DNA of 64,000 nucleotides from contig JAJOZX010001003.1 of assembly GCA_023014485.1 (NCBI GenBank), positions 310,001 to 374,000 of the forward strand, in the 5' to 3' direction. Shown piece by piece: positions 1-8,598 of the stretch. Made by a program: the position numbers and the translations under genes. The DNA comes from Bathynomus jamesi (taxonomy: Eukaryota > Arthropoda > Malacostraca > Isopoda > Cirolanidae). The notes beneath the pieces were generated by a model. The model saw nothing but the letters and a program-made list of their open reading frames with translations. It was not told the DNA's origin and made no database searches. Position 1 is the stretch's first letter. Every line of letters begins with the position of its first letter.

Positions 1-45
1 TACCACATATGATACCATGTTGTGAGCGCGTATAGTTTTTCCATA
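1..45 (-). repeat. Left copy of 45-bp terminal sequence of a BEL/Pao element
   Basis: This 45-bp stretch is identical to 6577-6621 and in the same orientation. The element between them is coded on the minus strand, so both would be the first bases of a long terminal repeat, with the rest of the left repeat lying outside the window. Past base 45 the two copies diverge, and the G-rich tract at 50-57 is not the polypurine tract expected on the minus strand, so the exact LTR boundary is uncertain. Confidence 0.6.
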
Positions 46-320
46 TACTGGGGGGGGCCGGAGAAAAATTTGTATGTTATAGATCAAATTTTTTGATAAA
101 CTGTGTTTTAAACCATGTGAAATGGATTGAAAAGAATGAAGTAGAAATTTAGGGAGAGAGAGGTTACTCAAGACCTATTTAAATATTAAAGTTCAAGAGG
201 CCAACTTCTCAAGTTTAGTTAAAGTTATGTCAATCAGTTTGACTCCCTTTAGGTATAGGAAATTTATGGGATTAAAGTAAAGTTATTAAGCATTTTAACT
301 TTGCTCAGTTTGTGTAAGGT

Positions 321-2597
321 TTATAAGTCACCAGTCTTAATTTTTTCTTGTAAAAGTTTTCTGGCTTTCAAAGCAGTCTTTCTTTGAGGCCTGTCTGGTT
401 TAGTCTGAGTTACATCAGGCACATTGAGAGATTCCTCCCCAATAGTATCCTGATCCATCCTTTGGGGTAATGGTTCTAATTTAGCCCCACACTCCAAAGG
501 ATATAGTAATGTGATATCTCTGGTGGTTTCACCAGTTGCTGTTTTCAGTTTTACAACCCTGGTAACTTCGTCTTCACCAGTTTTGAGTTCCAAGACTTTT
601 CCCATTGACCAATGTTGTCTTGGTGTCTTGTCATGTATCAACACAATGTCCCCAATTTTGACTGAATCATTCCAACTTTGTTTTGTTAATTGTTTATGTC
701 TTTCTCTAAGACTTGTTAAGTATTCTTCTCTCCATTTTGTTATAAATTGAGTCTTGATTTGTGTCAAATGTTGGTATTTTGTGTTGAGTTCTTTGTGTCC
801 TATTTCCCAATCTGGATCCTCTGTACTGTTATGTTCAGATTCTGGTAACATGTTTACTGTTTCTCCCTTAATTAGGTGGTTTGGTGTGAGAGGTTCTGGC
901 TCATTAATACCATCTCCCACATAAGTTAATGGTCTGTTGTTGACAACATTTTCAATTTCTGACAGAATAGTCATGAGTTCAAAAAGTTGTAGATGTTTTG
1001 TCCCAATAGTCTTTTTAAGGCAGTTCTTTACAGTTTGTATGTTTCTTTCCCAAATTGAACCATACCATGGTGTATTAACAGGAATGTACTTCCAGGTTAT
1101 GTTGTGTTTGGTTAAATGAGTTTGTACTGTTTCACTGTCACAAATCTGATGAATAATTCTTTCACCAGATTTGAAGTATGTGGCATTGTCTGACCATATA
1201 GTTTTGGGTACAGAATTGTGTGCACAAAATCGTCTGAAAGCAGCAATAAAAGCTTCTGCTGTCAGATCTTCTACTATGTCTAGACATATGGCACGTGTGG
1301 CAGCACAGGTGAAGAGTACAATGTACACTTTGTATTCCTTTGAATCCATTTTGTCTCCAAAACTCACATTTACCGCTCCAGTGTAGTCAATACCCGTGGT
1401 TTCAAATGGCCGAGTAAATGTTACTCGTTCCACAGGTAGGTCTGGAGGGCTTGGGGTCTTAAAGGGTCGTGAATGGATACGTTTACAAGGAATGCATGTG
1501 TTTAAAATTTTCTTTGTTTCAGTTCTACCCTTTGGTAGCCAGTAAGTTTTTCTCAGCTCTGTCAGGGTTTGTGGGACTCCCATGTGGTGTATTTTGTTGT
1601 GGGTATCCCTGATGATGAGTTTTGTGAAGTGATTTCTCCTTGGAAGAAGAATTGGGTGCTTAGAGTTGTAAGTCAAAGTTGACTTGTTAAGCCTTCCTTT
1701 ACACCTTATCAGACCCTCTGTATCCAGGTACAGATTTAGATCCATGACAAGTGAAGGAATACCTTTGTTTAATGTGCTACTGGACCTAAGATACTTCAAC
1801 TCCTTGTCAAATTCTGAAGCTTGTATCTGTTTGAGCCAGTATTTTGTTGCAGTTTCTGTTAAGTTAGAAAAGGCTTTCTGAGGACAGTGTTTGAGAAGGT
1901 AGCTATTGACAAACTTGCAGCAATAGACTGTAATTCTCAAGAGTTTGTTGAGGTCTGAATAAGGTGTAGTCAAATATAGGTTTGTCCTCAGTGATCTTTT
2001 CAGTTGTGTAGAGTTGAGTGTGAGGTTAACTACTTTGGCTGGCCAAAGATCCTCACATGTTAGCCATTCGGGCCCTTCATACCAGATTTTATTTGTTTTC
2101 AACAGCTTGTAAGAGAGCCCTCTTGTCAAAAAGTCTGCAGGATTCTCTTTTGTTTTTATGTACCTAAATTTGATACCAAGGTTTGTGTTTGCAGTTTTGA
2201 TTTCTGTTAGTCTGTTTTTCACAAATATATTTTTGCAAGAAGTTGTATCTGTGTTGGTCACCCATGTTAGACAAATTTGACTGTCTGTCCTTAAGTAAAT
2301 GTTTGTTATGTCAACTTCTTTATACACTTGTGAAAGAAAGTTTGCTGTTTTAACTCCCAATGAGACAGCTAATAATTCAAGTTGTGGTACAGTTTTCTTT
2401 TGGTTTAAGGGTGCCACTTTTGCCTTTGAATAAACCAAGTTACTTTCATTTTCACTTGTTAAATAGGCACAACACCCATAGCTTGTGTGCTGGCATCTGT
2501 AAAAATGTGTAGTGTTTGCGATTTCAATCTGTAGCCAGCACATCTTGGTACGTAGATGTCTTGAACTTTGTTCAAGTCTGTGGCTAATTTTTTCCAA
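321..2597 (-). CDS. pol: BEL/Pao retrotransposon Pol, RNase H-integrase half
   Basis: A 758-residue open frame for the C-terminal half of a BEL/Pao polyprotein. In order it shows an RNase H segment (about residues 70-160, with LELLAV and TDSQICLTWV), a zinc-binding integrase head with paired His and Cys (about 330-400, ending CIPCKRIH), the integrase core with the three acidic residues in TGIDYTG, SDNATYF and WERNIQ (about 410-550), and a C-terminal Pao-type tail after WREEYLTSLRERHKQ. Such enzymes insert retrotransposon cDNA into the genome. The listed start is only the first Met of the open frame; in the real protein this frame continues from the Pao segment upstream (2459-2947), from which it is separated by a frameshift. 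The integrase part is unbroken, so this copy is either fairly young or was recently moved. Confidence 0.93.
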   Translation of the reverse strand: MEKISHRLEQSSRHLRTKMCWLQIEIANTTHFYRCQHTSYGCCAYLTSENESNLVYSKAKVAPLNQKKTVPQLELLAVSLGVKTANFLSQVYKEVDITNIYLRTDSQICLTWVTNTDTTSCKNIFVKNRLTEIKTANTNLGIKFRYIKTKENPADFLTRGLSYKLLKTNKIWYEGPEWLTCEDLWPAKVVNLTLNSTQLKRSLRTNLYLTTPYSDLNKLLRITVYCCKFVNSYLLKHCPQKAFSNLTETATKYWLKQIQASEFDKELKYLRSSSTLNKGIPSLVMDLNLYLDTEGLIRCKGRLNKSTLTYNSKHPILLPRRNHFTKLIIRDTHNKIHHMGVPQTLTELRKTYWLPKGRTETKKILNTCIPCKRIHSRPFKTPSPPDLPVERVTFTRPFETTGIDYTGAVNVSFGDKMDSKEYKVYIVLFTCAATRAICLDIVEDLTAEAFIAAFRRFCAHNSVPKTIWSDNATYFKSGERIIHQICDSETVQTHLTKHNITWKYIPVNTPWYGSIWERNIQTVKNCLKKTIGTKHLQLFELMTILSEIENVVNNRPLTYVGDGINEPEPLTPNHLIKGETVNMLPESEHNSTEDPDWEIGHKELNTKYQHLTQIKTQFITKWREEYLTSLRERHKQLTKQSWNDSVKIGDIVLIHDKTPRQHWSMGKVLELKTGEDEVTRVVKLKTATGETTRDITLLYPLECGAKLEPLPQRMDQDTIGEESLNVPDVTQTKPDRPQRKTALKARKLLQEKIKTGDL

Positions 2598-2947
2598 TGA
2601 AGTTGGTCTTCCACTGAAAGTGGTTCATCCCAATCAATTTTCTTTTTCCATAAGTCTTGCAAAAGGGTTTTGGATCTTATGGTTGCTGGTAAATATAATC
2701 CAATGGGGTCGAAAATTTTGGATGATTCTGAAAGCACTTGTCTTTTTGTATCGGCATTTGGATTTAAGTTATAACTCTTTGTGCAAAGAGTGTCATCGTG
2801 TTCAGAATTCTGTTTTAAAAACCAAAGCATTCCAAGTGTTTTCGTGTAATTGTTTGGTTCAATGTTCCCATTGTTGTCTTTTGTTATTTGTTCATTTAAT
2901 TTAGGAGAATTAGAAAGAGTTTGTACTGTATTCAAACCTCCTACCAC
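2459..2947 (-). pseudogene. pol: BEL/Pao Pol, Pao (A17) segment, truncated
   Basis: A 162-residue frame with the Pao-type sequence between reverse transcriptase and RNase H: SKIFDPIGLYLPATIRSK, then KKKIDWDEPLS and the start of RNase H (IFTDAST). It overlaps the downstream Pol frame by 139 bases; the true join is a frameshift near 2460-2520, because RNase H sequence runs from one frame into the other. Upstream coding (reverse transcriptase, protease, gag) is missing: homology stops at about 2948, where a rearranged integrase fragment and satellite DNA begin. The element cannot move by itself. Confidence 0.85.
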
Positions 2948-2948
2948 T

Positions 2949-3040
2949 TCAGACTAGTCAATACCCGTAGTTTTAGTGGAGTAAATTTACTCCTCCACAG
3001 GTAGATCTGGAGGGCTTGGGGCTTTGAATCCTGTACTGTT
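2949..3040 (-). pseudogene. Displaced duplicate of the integrase segment
   Basis: This 90-bp stretch matches 1381-1475 of the integrase coding region in the same orientation (AGTCAATACCCGT, then CACAGGTAG, then GGAGGGCTTGGGG). It lies directly at the broken edge of the Pao frame and directly before the satellite array, so it marks a rearrangement breakpoint. Confidence 0.8.
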
Positions 3041-3044
3041 TTTG

Positions 3045-3240
3045 TGTTGTTTGGCCTATGGCCAAGGGAGGCCACAAGACCCTTTTTGTTTGGTCTCTGG
3101 CCAAAGGAGGCCACAAGACCCTTGTTGTTTGGTCTCTGGCCAAGGGAGGCCACAAGACCAATGTTGTTTGGTCTCTGGCCAAGGGAGGCCACAAGACCAA
3201 TGTTGTTTGGTCTCTGGCCAAGGGAGGCCACAAGACCCTT
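3045..3240. repeat. 39-bp tandem repeat (GGCCACAAGACC type)
   Basis: Four to five units of about 39 bp, each with GGCCACAAGACC and TTTGGTCTCTGGCCAAGG. The units keep several frames open on both strands, which produces repetitive ORFs that are not genes. Related to, but distinct from, the following 44-bp array. Confidence 0.9.
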
Positions 3241-4175
3241 GATGAATATGTTGGGCTATGGCCAAGTGGACCATCAGCCCTTGATGAATGTTGGGCTATG
3301 GCCAAGGTAGGCCATCAGCCCTTTGATGAATTTGTTGGGCTATGGCCAAGGTAGGCCAAGCCCTTTGATGAATTTGTTGGGCTATGGCCAAGGTAGGCCA
3401 TCAGCCCTTTGATGAATTTGTTGGGCTATGGCCAAGGTAGGCCATCAGCCCTTTGATGAATTTGTTGGGCTATGGCCAAGGTAGGCCAAGCCCTTTGATG
3501 AATTTGTTGGGCTATGGCCAAGGTAGGCCAAGCCCTTTGATGAATTTGTTGGGCTATGGCCAAGGTAGGCCATCAGCCCTTTGATGAATTTGTTGGGCTA
3601 TGGCCAAGGTAGGCCAAGCCCTTTGATGAATTTGTTGGGCTATGGCCAAGGTAGGCCATCAGCCCTTTGATGAATTTGTTGGGCTATGGCCAAGGTAGGC
3701 CAAGCCCTTTGATGAATTTGTTGGGCTATGGCCAAGGGTAGGCCATCAGCCCTTTGATGAATTTGTTGGGCTATGGCCAAGGGTAGGCCATCAGCCCTTT
3801 GATGAATTTGTTGGGCTATGGCCAAGGTAGGCCATCAGCCCTTTGATGAATTTGTTGGGCTATGGCCAAGGTAGGCCATCAGCCCTTTGATGAATTTGTT
3901 GGGCTATGGCCAAGGGTAGGCCATCAGCCCTTTGATGAATTTGTTGGGCTATGGCCAAGGTAGGCCAAGCCCTTTGATGAATTTGTTGGGCTATGGCCAA
4001 GGTAGGCCATCAGCCCTTTGATGAATTTGTTGGGCTATGGCCAAGGGTAGGCCATCAGCCCTTTGATGAATTTGTTGGGCTATGGCCAAGGTAGGCCAAG
4101 CCCTTTGATGATTTGTTGGGCTATGGCCAAGGGTAGGCCATCAGCCCTTTGATGAATTTGTTGGGCTATGGCCAA
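3241..4175. repeat. 44-bp tandem satellite (GGCTATGGCCAAGG type)
   Basis: About 21 units of roughly 44 bp containing TTGTTGGGCTATGGCCAAGG and CAGCCCTTTGATGAA. Two variants alternate irregularly: a long one with AGGCCATCAGCCC and one 2 bp shorter with AGGCCAAGCCC. The GGCCATCAGCCC/GGGCTATGGCC core gives dyad symmetry. It sits inside a retroelement, between displaced pol pieces. Confidence 0.95.
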
Positions 4176-4199
4176 AGTAGCCATAAAACCTTTTAGAGT

Positions 4200-4760
4200 A
4201 GAGTAGTTTGTTAGTATGTGTCACTGTCTAACCATATAAATTTGGCACAAAATTATGTGCACAGAATCAGAGCGCAGCAATAAAAGCTTTTACTCTCCGA
4301 TCCTTGGTTATGTTTAGACAGGTTGTTGTGTTTGAGACACATGAAAGAGTAGTGTGTGTGTGTGTGTGTGTGTGTGTGTATCATTCCTCCGAATCCAGTT
4401 GGTCTTCAAAACTTGGATTCACCACTCCAATGAAATTAATACCCGTAGTTATGAATGAGTAAATGTTGTGTTTCCTACAGGTAGGTCTGGAAGGTTTGGG
4501 GTTTTGAAGGAATCCAATCTGTTTGCAAGGAATGTTTGTGTCTGTTGATGAAATCTGTTATGATTCTTCTTTTAAAAGAAGAATTGGATGTTTGAAGTCG
4601 TATGTATATATTTATATACTGTACCGTACGTATGTGTGTAAATGTGTATTTTGTTATAGGGTTTTATTTTTGGGTTTTGGGTTAGGTTAATCATTTTGGC
4701 TGAGTAAAGATCCTCAAACGTTGCATTTGAGACCCTTATATCAAGCCTTGTCTGTTTTAT
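4200..4760 (-). pseudogene. Second, decayed copy of BEL/Pao pol
   Basis: This stretch follows the order of the pol region at about 1160-2090: matches to ACCATATA...GTGCACA, CAGCAATAAAAGCTT, TCAATACCCGT-like and GTAGGTCTGGA(G/A)GG, then AGAAGAATTGG, then GGTTAA...TTTGGCTG and AAAGATCCTCA. Indels and a (GT)n tract at 4351-4380 destroy all frames. It is much more diverged than 321-2597, so it is an older copy or an old duplication inside the element. Confidence 0.8.
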
Positions 4761-4764
4761 GTTG

Positions 4765-5100
4765 TGCCTATATGTCAAATAGGACTTGGAATAGGTTGGG
4801 CCTATATGTCAAATAGGACTTCGGAATAGGTTGGGCCTATATGTCAAATAGGACTTGGTATGCCTATATGTCAAATAGGACTTCAGAATAGGTTGGGCCT
4901 ATATGTCAAATAGGACTTGGTATGCCTATATGTCAAATAGGATTTGGAATAGGTTGGGCCTATATGTCAAATAGGACTTGGTGTGCCTATGTCAAATAGG
5001 ACTTCGAATAGGTAATAGGTTGGGCCTATATGTCAAATAGAACTTGGTATGCCTATATGTCAAATAGGATTTGGAATAGGTTGGAATAGGGTCACGAATA
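4765..5100. repeat. CCTATATGTCAAATAGGACTT tandem repeat
   Basis: About a dozen units built on a core CCTATATGTCAAATAGGA, in two alternating lengths of about 27 and 34-36 bp (with or without GAATAGGTTGGG). The core has dyad symmetry (CCTAT...ATAGG). It follows the decayed pol copy directly. Confidence 0.92.
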
Positions 5101-5149
5101 GGTGTTAGGTGGGTGTAGGTTTGAATTTGTGCAATTGCTTTAGGACTTT

Positions 5150-5300
5150 GTGATGTTACAGTTCGAGTCGAATTTTGTGATGTTACAGGTCTGAGTCGAA
5201 TTTTGTGATGTTACAGGTCTGAGTCGAATTTTGTGATGTTACAGGTCTGAGTCGAATTTTGTGATGTTACAGGTCTGAGTCGAATTTTGTGATGTTAATG
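5150..5300. repeat. 28-bp tandem repeat, five units
   Basis: Five near-identical units of 28 bp with GTCGAATTTTGTGATGTTAC and AGGTCTGA. Their uniformity, compared with the ragged arrays before and after, suggests recent expansion. Confidence 0.93.
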
Positions 5301-5374
5301 AGTAAGTTAAATTGCTGAAATAAATTTTATAACCTACACCACAGGTTCAATTATAAATTTAGTGTTTTTAATTA

Positions 5375-5660
5375 GGATAGGCCTTGAGTGTAAAGAGTAA
5401 GGCCTACTTTAAGAGGTAGGCCTATTATGTAAGGTAAAGTTAGGTGGGCCTACTAAATAGGCCTATTTGTTGGGCCTACCAAATAGGCCTATGTTTGGGC
5501 CTATTATTTTATAGGACCTTAAATGAGTTAAGCCTGTTAAATTAACAAGGCTTTGTTTTTAGTTTGAAGAGTAGGACCTATTAAGTAGGCTTAATGTTGT
5601 GGGCCTATTTTTTTTATAGGACCTAAATTGAGTTATGCTTGTTAAATGAACAAGCCTTTG
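5375..5660. repeat. Dyad-rich AGGCCTA tract
   Basis: Many short palindromic AGGCCTA/TAGGCCT words in both orientations at irregular spacing, plus a longer imperfect repeat (GGACCT..AAATGAGTTA.GC..GTTAAAT.AACAAG at about 5513-5560 and 5612-5660). No coding potential was seen. Confidence 0.7.
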
Positions 5661-5689
5661 TTTTTGGTTAGTGTAAAGGTAAAGGAATC

Positions 5690-6624
5690 GGTTCCCAGTT
5701 GCTTAGGCCACCATATGAAAAAACTATAGTGGGGTTACGGTTGAAATTAGGGTTAGGCCAATGAGGTAAGCATAGCCACTGCGTGTCAGTGTAAATTGCA
5801 GAGGGGTTAGTTCCCCATACACAGGGCCACCATGTGAAAAAACTATATAGGGCTATGGGTTGATTGCCTGTGCCCTCATCCGCTGAAAATTTCCAGCAGA
5901 CTTCAGTGGAGGGTTACCGACAAAAGCCCTATGCTTTTTCGTTAGAGAGTTATAAATATGTAGGTTGTTAAAGGACCGTTTTATATTTAAGTGATTACGG
6001 TAATTTTAGCGCCGGGATTATGACACCTTATGTTAATGAAAACTGAAATTGCCTCACCTTATTTTTGCTGGGTCCTTGGTTTGCTTCGATGTAGGGCGTG
6101 ACGGTCATTTTCGGTGTAGGGTCGCCACGATGGGGTTACGCGGCGAATTTACTTAAGGTAATTAATATAGGCAGTCACTATATAAACCCCTGAAGGAATA
6201 GGCCTATCCTTTTATAGTCACTAGGTTTTATATTATAAGGAATTCACTCAGGACTCTAGGGGGGACAAAGACATCCTCCACGTTTAAAGCTTCGCCGTAA
6301 CATAAACAGCCCTGAGAGCCGTTCCTTGGTTCGCTTGTTTTCATTATTATTTGCCGATCTAGCAAGATTTTGTTGTGTCTACTACCTTTTGGTAGACTAA
6401 ACAATAAATTGGGTTTTCTTGTTGCTATGTGGGGCTGATTCATACATACAGGTTCCTTGTACGTATGGCAATTCAATTATTTCATTCCCAATAGGCTATG
6501 TCGCCAATCCCGAGGCATTTTTGTATCGATATTTAATTCAATTAATTAATAATTTATATTTAATTATGAAATAAATGTACCACATATGATACCATGTTGT
6601 GAGCGCGTATAGTTTTTCCATAAC
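5690..6624 (-). other. Presumed 5' leader and 5' LTR of the BEL/Pao element
   Basis: This stretch lies between the internal satellites and the right terminal repeat. CCAC(C)AT(A/G)TGAAAAAACTATA occurs twice (about 5709-5735 and 5827-5855) and resembles, in inverted orientation, the terminal sequence at 1-45. On the minus strand TATA-like words occur near 6170-6235, which would suit an LTR promoter. A minus frame at 6228-6476 resembles nothing I know and is probably chance. The inner LTR edge cannot be placed. Confidence 0.45.
6577..6621 (-). repeat. Right copy of 45-bp terminal sequence
   Basis: Identical to 1-45. In minus-strand sense it would open the 5' LTR, possibly starting TGTTATGG at 6624. 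It is followed by unrelated DNA. Confidence 0.6.
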
Positions 6625-7428
6625 ACTACGAAATTATATATTTTTTCAGCAACTCCTCAAAAAAATCGAAGTATGTCAATAACCATTCATGAAATAGCTT
6701 ATTGGTAGTAATTTTAATAAAGCGTGATATTTTTGCTCAATATCTCCAAAAGCGGGACAATTTCAGGACACCATACGTCAGCGAGACACACTTCTCCAAA
6801 GCGGGACTGTCCCGCCGAAAATCGGGACTCTGGTCACCTTAGAGCTTAGATATTAGTAATACGCAAAGTTTTGTTATTCGAATCATTATTATTATCTAAT
6901 TAACTACATTTTCAAAAGTAAAATGGAAGATGGAAAACAATTTTTTTTTTTAAAGCATCCTTATTTTTAGGCTATTAGCCTATTTGTGAACGTTTGATTT
7001 CTCATTGTCAAACTAATGTAAAATCATGAACGATCAACTACGTTGGAATAGTAACAGGGTTTAGAATAACTCACAAATTCCTAGAATTTGTCCTTTTTGC
7101 CTCATAATTCTGCATTCTATATAATTTAAAGTTAGAAAGTGACGCTTGTTCTGAAATAGAACTTGCCTCCTGAATTAAAACACGTTAAAATATGTGAAAA
7201 TTCATAGATTTTTTTTCCTTGTAGTTAAGAGAACCAAGAGTAAAAAGCCGTAGGCCGATTTGGGAAAGGTAGAATTTAGGCATTATTCTGCAGTTGTTGA
7301 ACAGTTTTTGAATAACGGTATAAAATATAAAGCTTGTACATTTCATTCTACATAAAATCTCTTTGTTTTAATAATTGTAATTAGTACCTTTATTTAATTA
7401 TTAATTTTATGTATATCTTCCCCAGATA
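6625..7428. other. AT-rich stretch without recognisable features
   Basis: No open frame of note, no repeat and no RNA-like structure recognised. It contains short poly-T and poly-A runs only. Confidence 0.6.
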
Positions 7429-7436
7429 TCGGATTC

Positions 7437-8005
7437 GGATCTTTTCCGTTCTACCCCAGCAACAATTTCTAGTGTAGTTTTACTTGCTGAATTCAATAAT
7501 ATATATTTTATTTTGGAGAAAGTATTCGTGCTTTAATTAGTTATGGTTATAGTTATTAATTTTTTTCTCTCTTTTGTAGATATTGTTATGGATGATAAAT
7601 GGAATTTCATAAACATAGTTAAGGAAATAACGTTCTACCCCAGCCTTCTTTAGTTAACCTTATAAGGCTAACTAACGAAAATATCACGACCTAACCTAAC
7701 CAATCGTCAAGGGTGTACAGTTGATTTAGCTAAACAAAGGAACGAGAGACATTGGGGAACATCTAGAAATATGATAGATTCTTATTTATGTGAATTTCTG
7801 TGGAGGAGAAAACAAAAAGGAAAGGACATTTTTATTGAAATCTTAAATGCAATCTCTACTTTTAAATAAAATAAACGAACTATAACTCTTTTGTTATTAA
7901 TTTCTCCAAAATAAGATATATATTATTGAATTCAGCAAGTAAAACTACAGTAGAAAATAATATATAATTTCATTTTTTGTTGCTGGGGTAGAACGGAAAA
8001 GGGCC
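7437..8005 (+). mobile_element. Merlin-type DNA transposon derivative, TSD TCGGATTC
   Basis: A 569-bp element with long imperfect inverted ends: 7437-7530 is mirrored at 7900-8005 (CTTTTCCGTTCTACCCCAGC and its complement). It is flanked by an exact 8-bp duplication TCGGATTC at 7429-7436 and 8006-8013. Its interior keeps the end of an ISXO2-like transposase, and also holds one arm of a CCTAACCTAACC repeat seen elsewhere (about 7640-7722). Merlin elements are known to give 8-9-bp target duplications. Too short to be autonomous. Confidence 0.78.
7750..7870 (+). pseudogene. ISXO2-like (Merlin) transposase C-terminus
   Basis: The plus strand reads DSYLCEFLWRRK followed by a short helix-like tail and a stop. 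The same DSYLCEF(V/L)WR(K/R) motif occurs in the second Merlin element at about 45626. In ISXO2-like transposases this tail follows the third catalytic residue; the catalytic part is absent here. Confidence 0.7.
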
Positions 8006-8013
8006 TCGGATTC

Positions 8014-8590
8014 TAAGTTAATAGGCCTACTCTTAAATTTATTGCAGTTTGGACAAATAGAATTATAATTTACATTAATAAACAGTTTCCTGTTGATGTC
8101 ACAACGATTTTAACATTATTTTTTCTGGCGGGCCCCGAGAAAAGGCTATAAATTTATAATCATTCCTTTAACTCGCGTGAATCACCTCTGAATTCCTAAT
8201 TTACAGAAGTTAAAAATAGGCAAAAAACTGGAAAGTTTGCCAGAGAAGTAGTGCCAGGTGGTAGTACTTATAAAAAAAGCTACACAGTCTTAGGAAGATA
8301 AACTCCCGACTTCAAATATCTCAGTAACAGTAAGATCAGAGTGCGGATTTTCGTGGATAGAGAAAATAAGGCAAAAGCAAGATCCGGCAGGAGAAGAACA
8401 ACGAATTAGTGCACTGATAATGCGATCAGAATGAACACAAAACTGAACCCCTTCGTAACCGGTGGCGAGATGAGAAGCTTCTTACTCAATTCAATAGAAG
8501 AACCACTGGACGGAGGCTTCAGAATGAGAGTAATTTAGTTTAAAGAAGAGCCAGATTATGTAGTTTGGGCAAGATCATCTGTATGTTAGG
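8014..8590. other. Unassigned DNA left of the hAT insertion
   Basis: No intact gene. The part nearest the hAT (about 8330-8590) continues, after the insertion, into 12117-12425, where a mariner-like transposase trace is visible, so it may be the upstream part of the same dead transposon. Confidence 0.4.
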
Positions 8591-8598
8591 CGTTCATC

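Noticed and set aside
511..1881. Plus-strand frames inside the BEL/Pao region
   Set aside because: They are antisense shadows of the minus-strand Pol, whose domains are unmistakable.
3024..3825. Open frames of 60-110 codons with repeated MAIAQQIHQ or ASLGQRPNN units
   Set aside because: They are produced by the 39- and 44-bp satellite units on both strands and have no start or context of a gene.
4765..5300. CRISPR-like array
   Set aside because: Units are direct tandem repeats without distinct spacers of constant length, in a eukaryotic retroelement.
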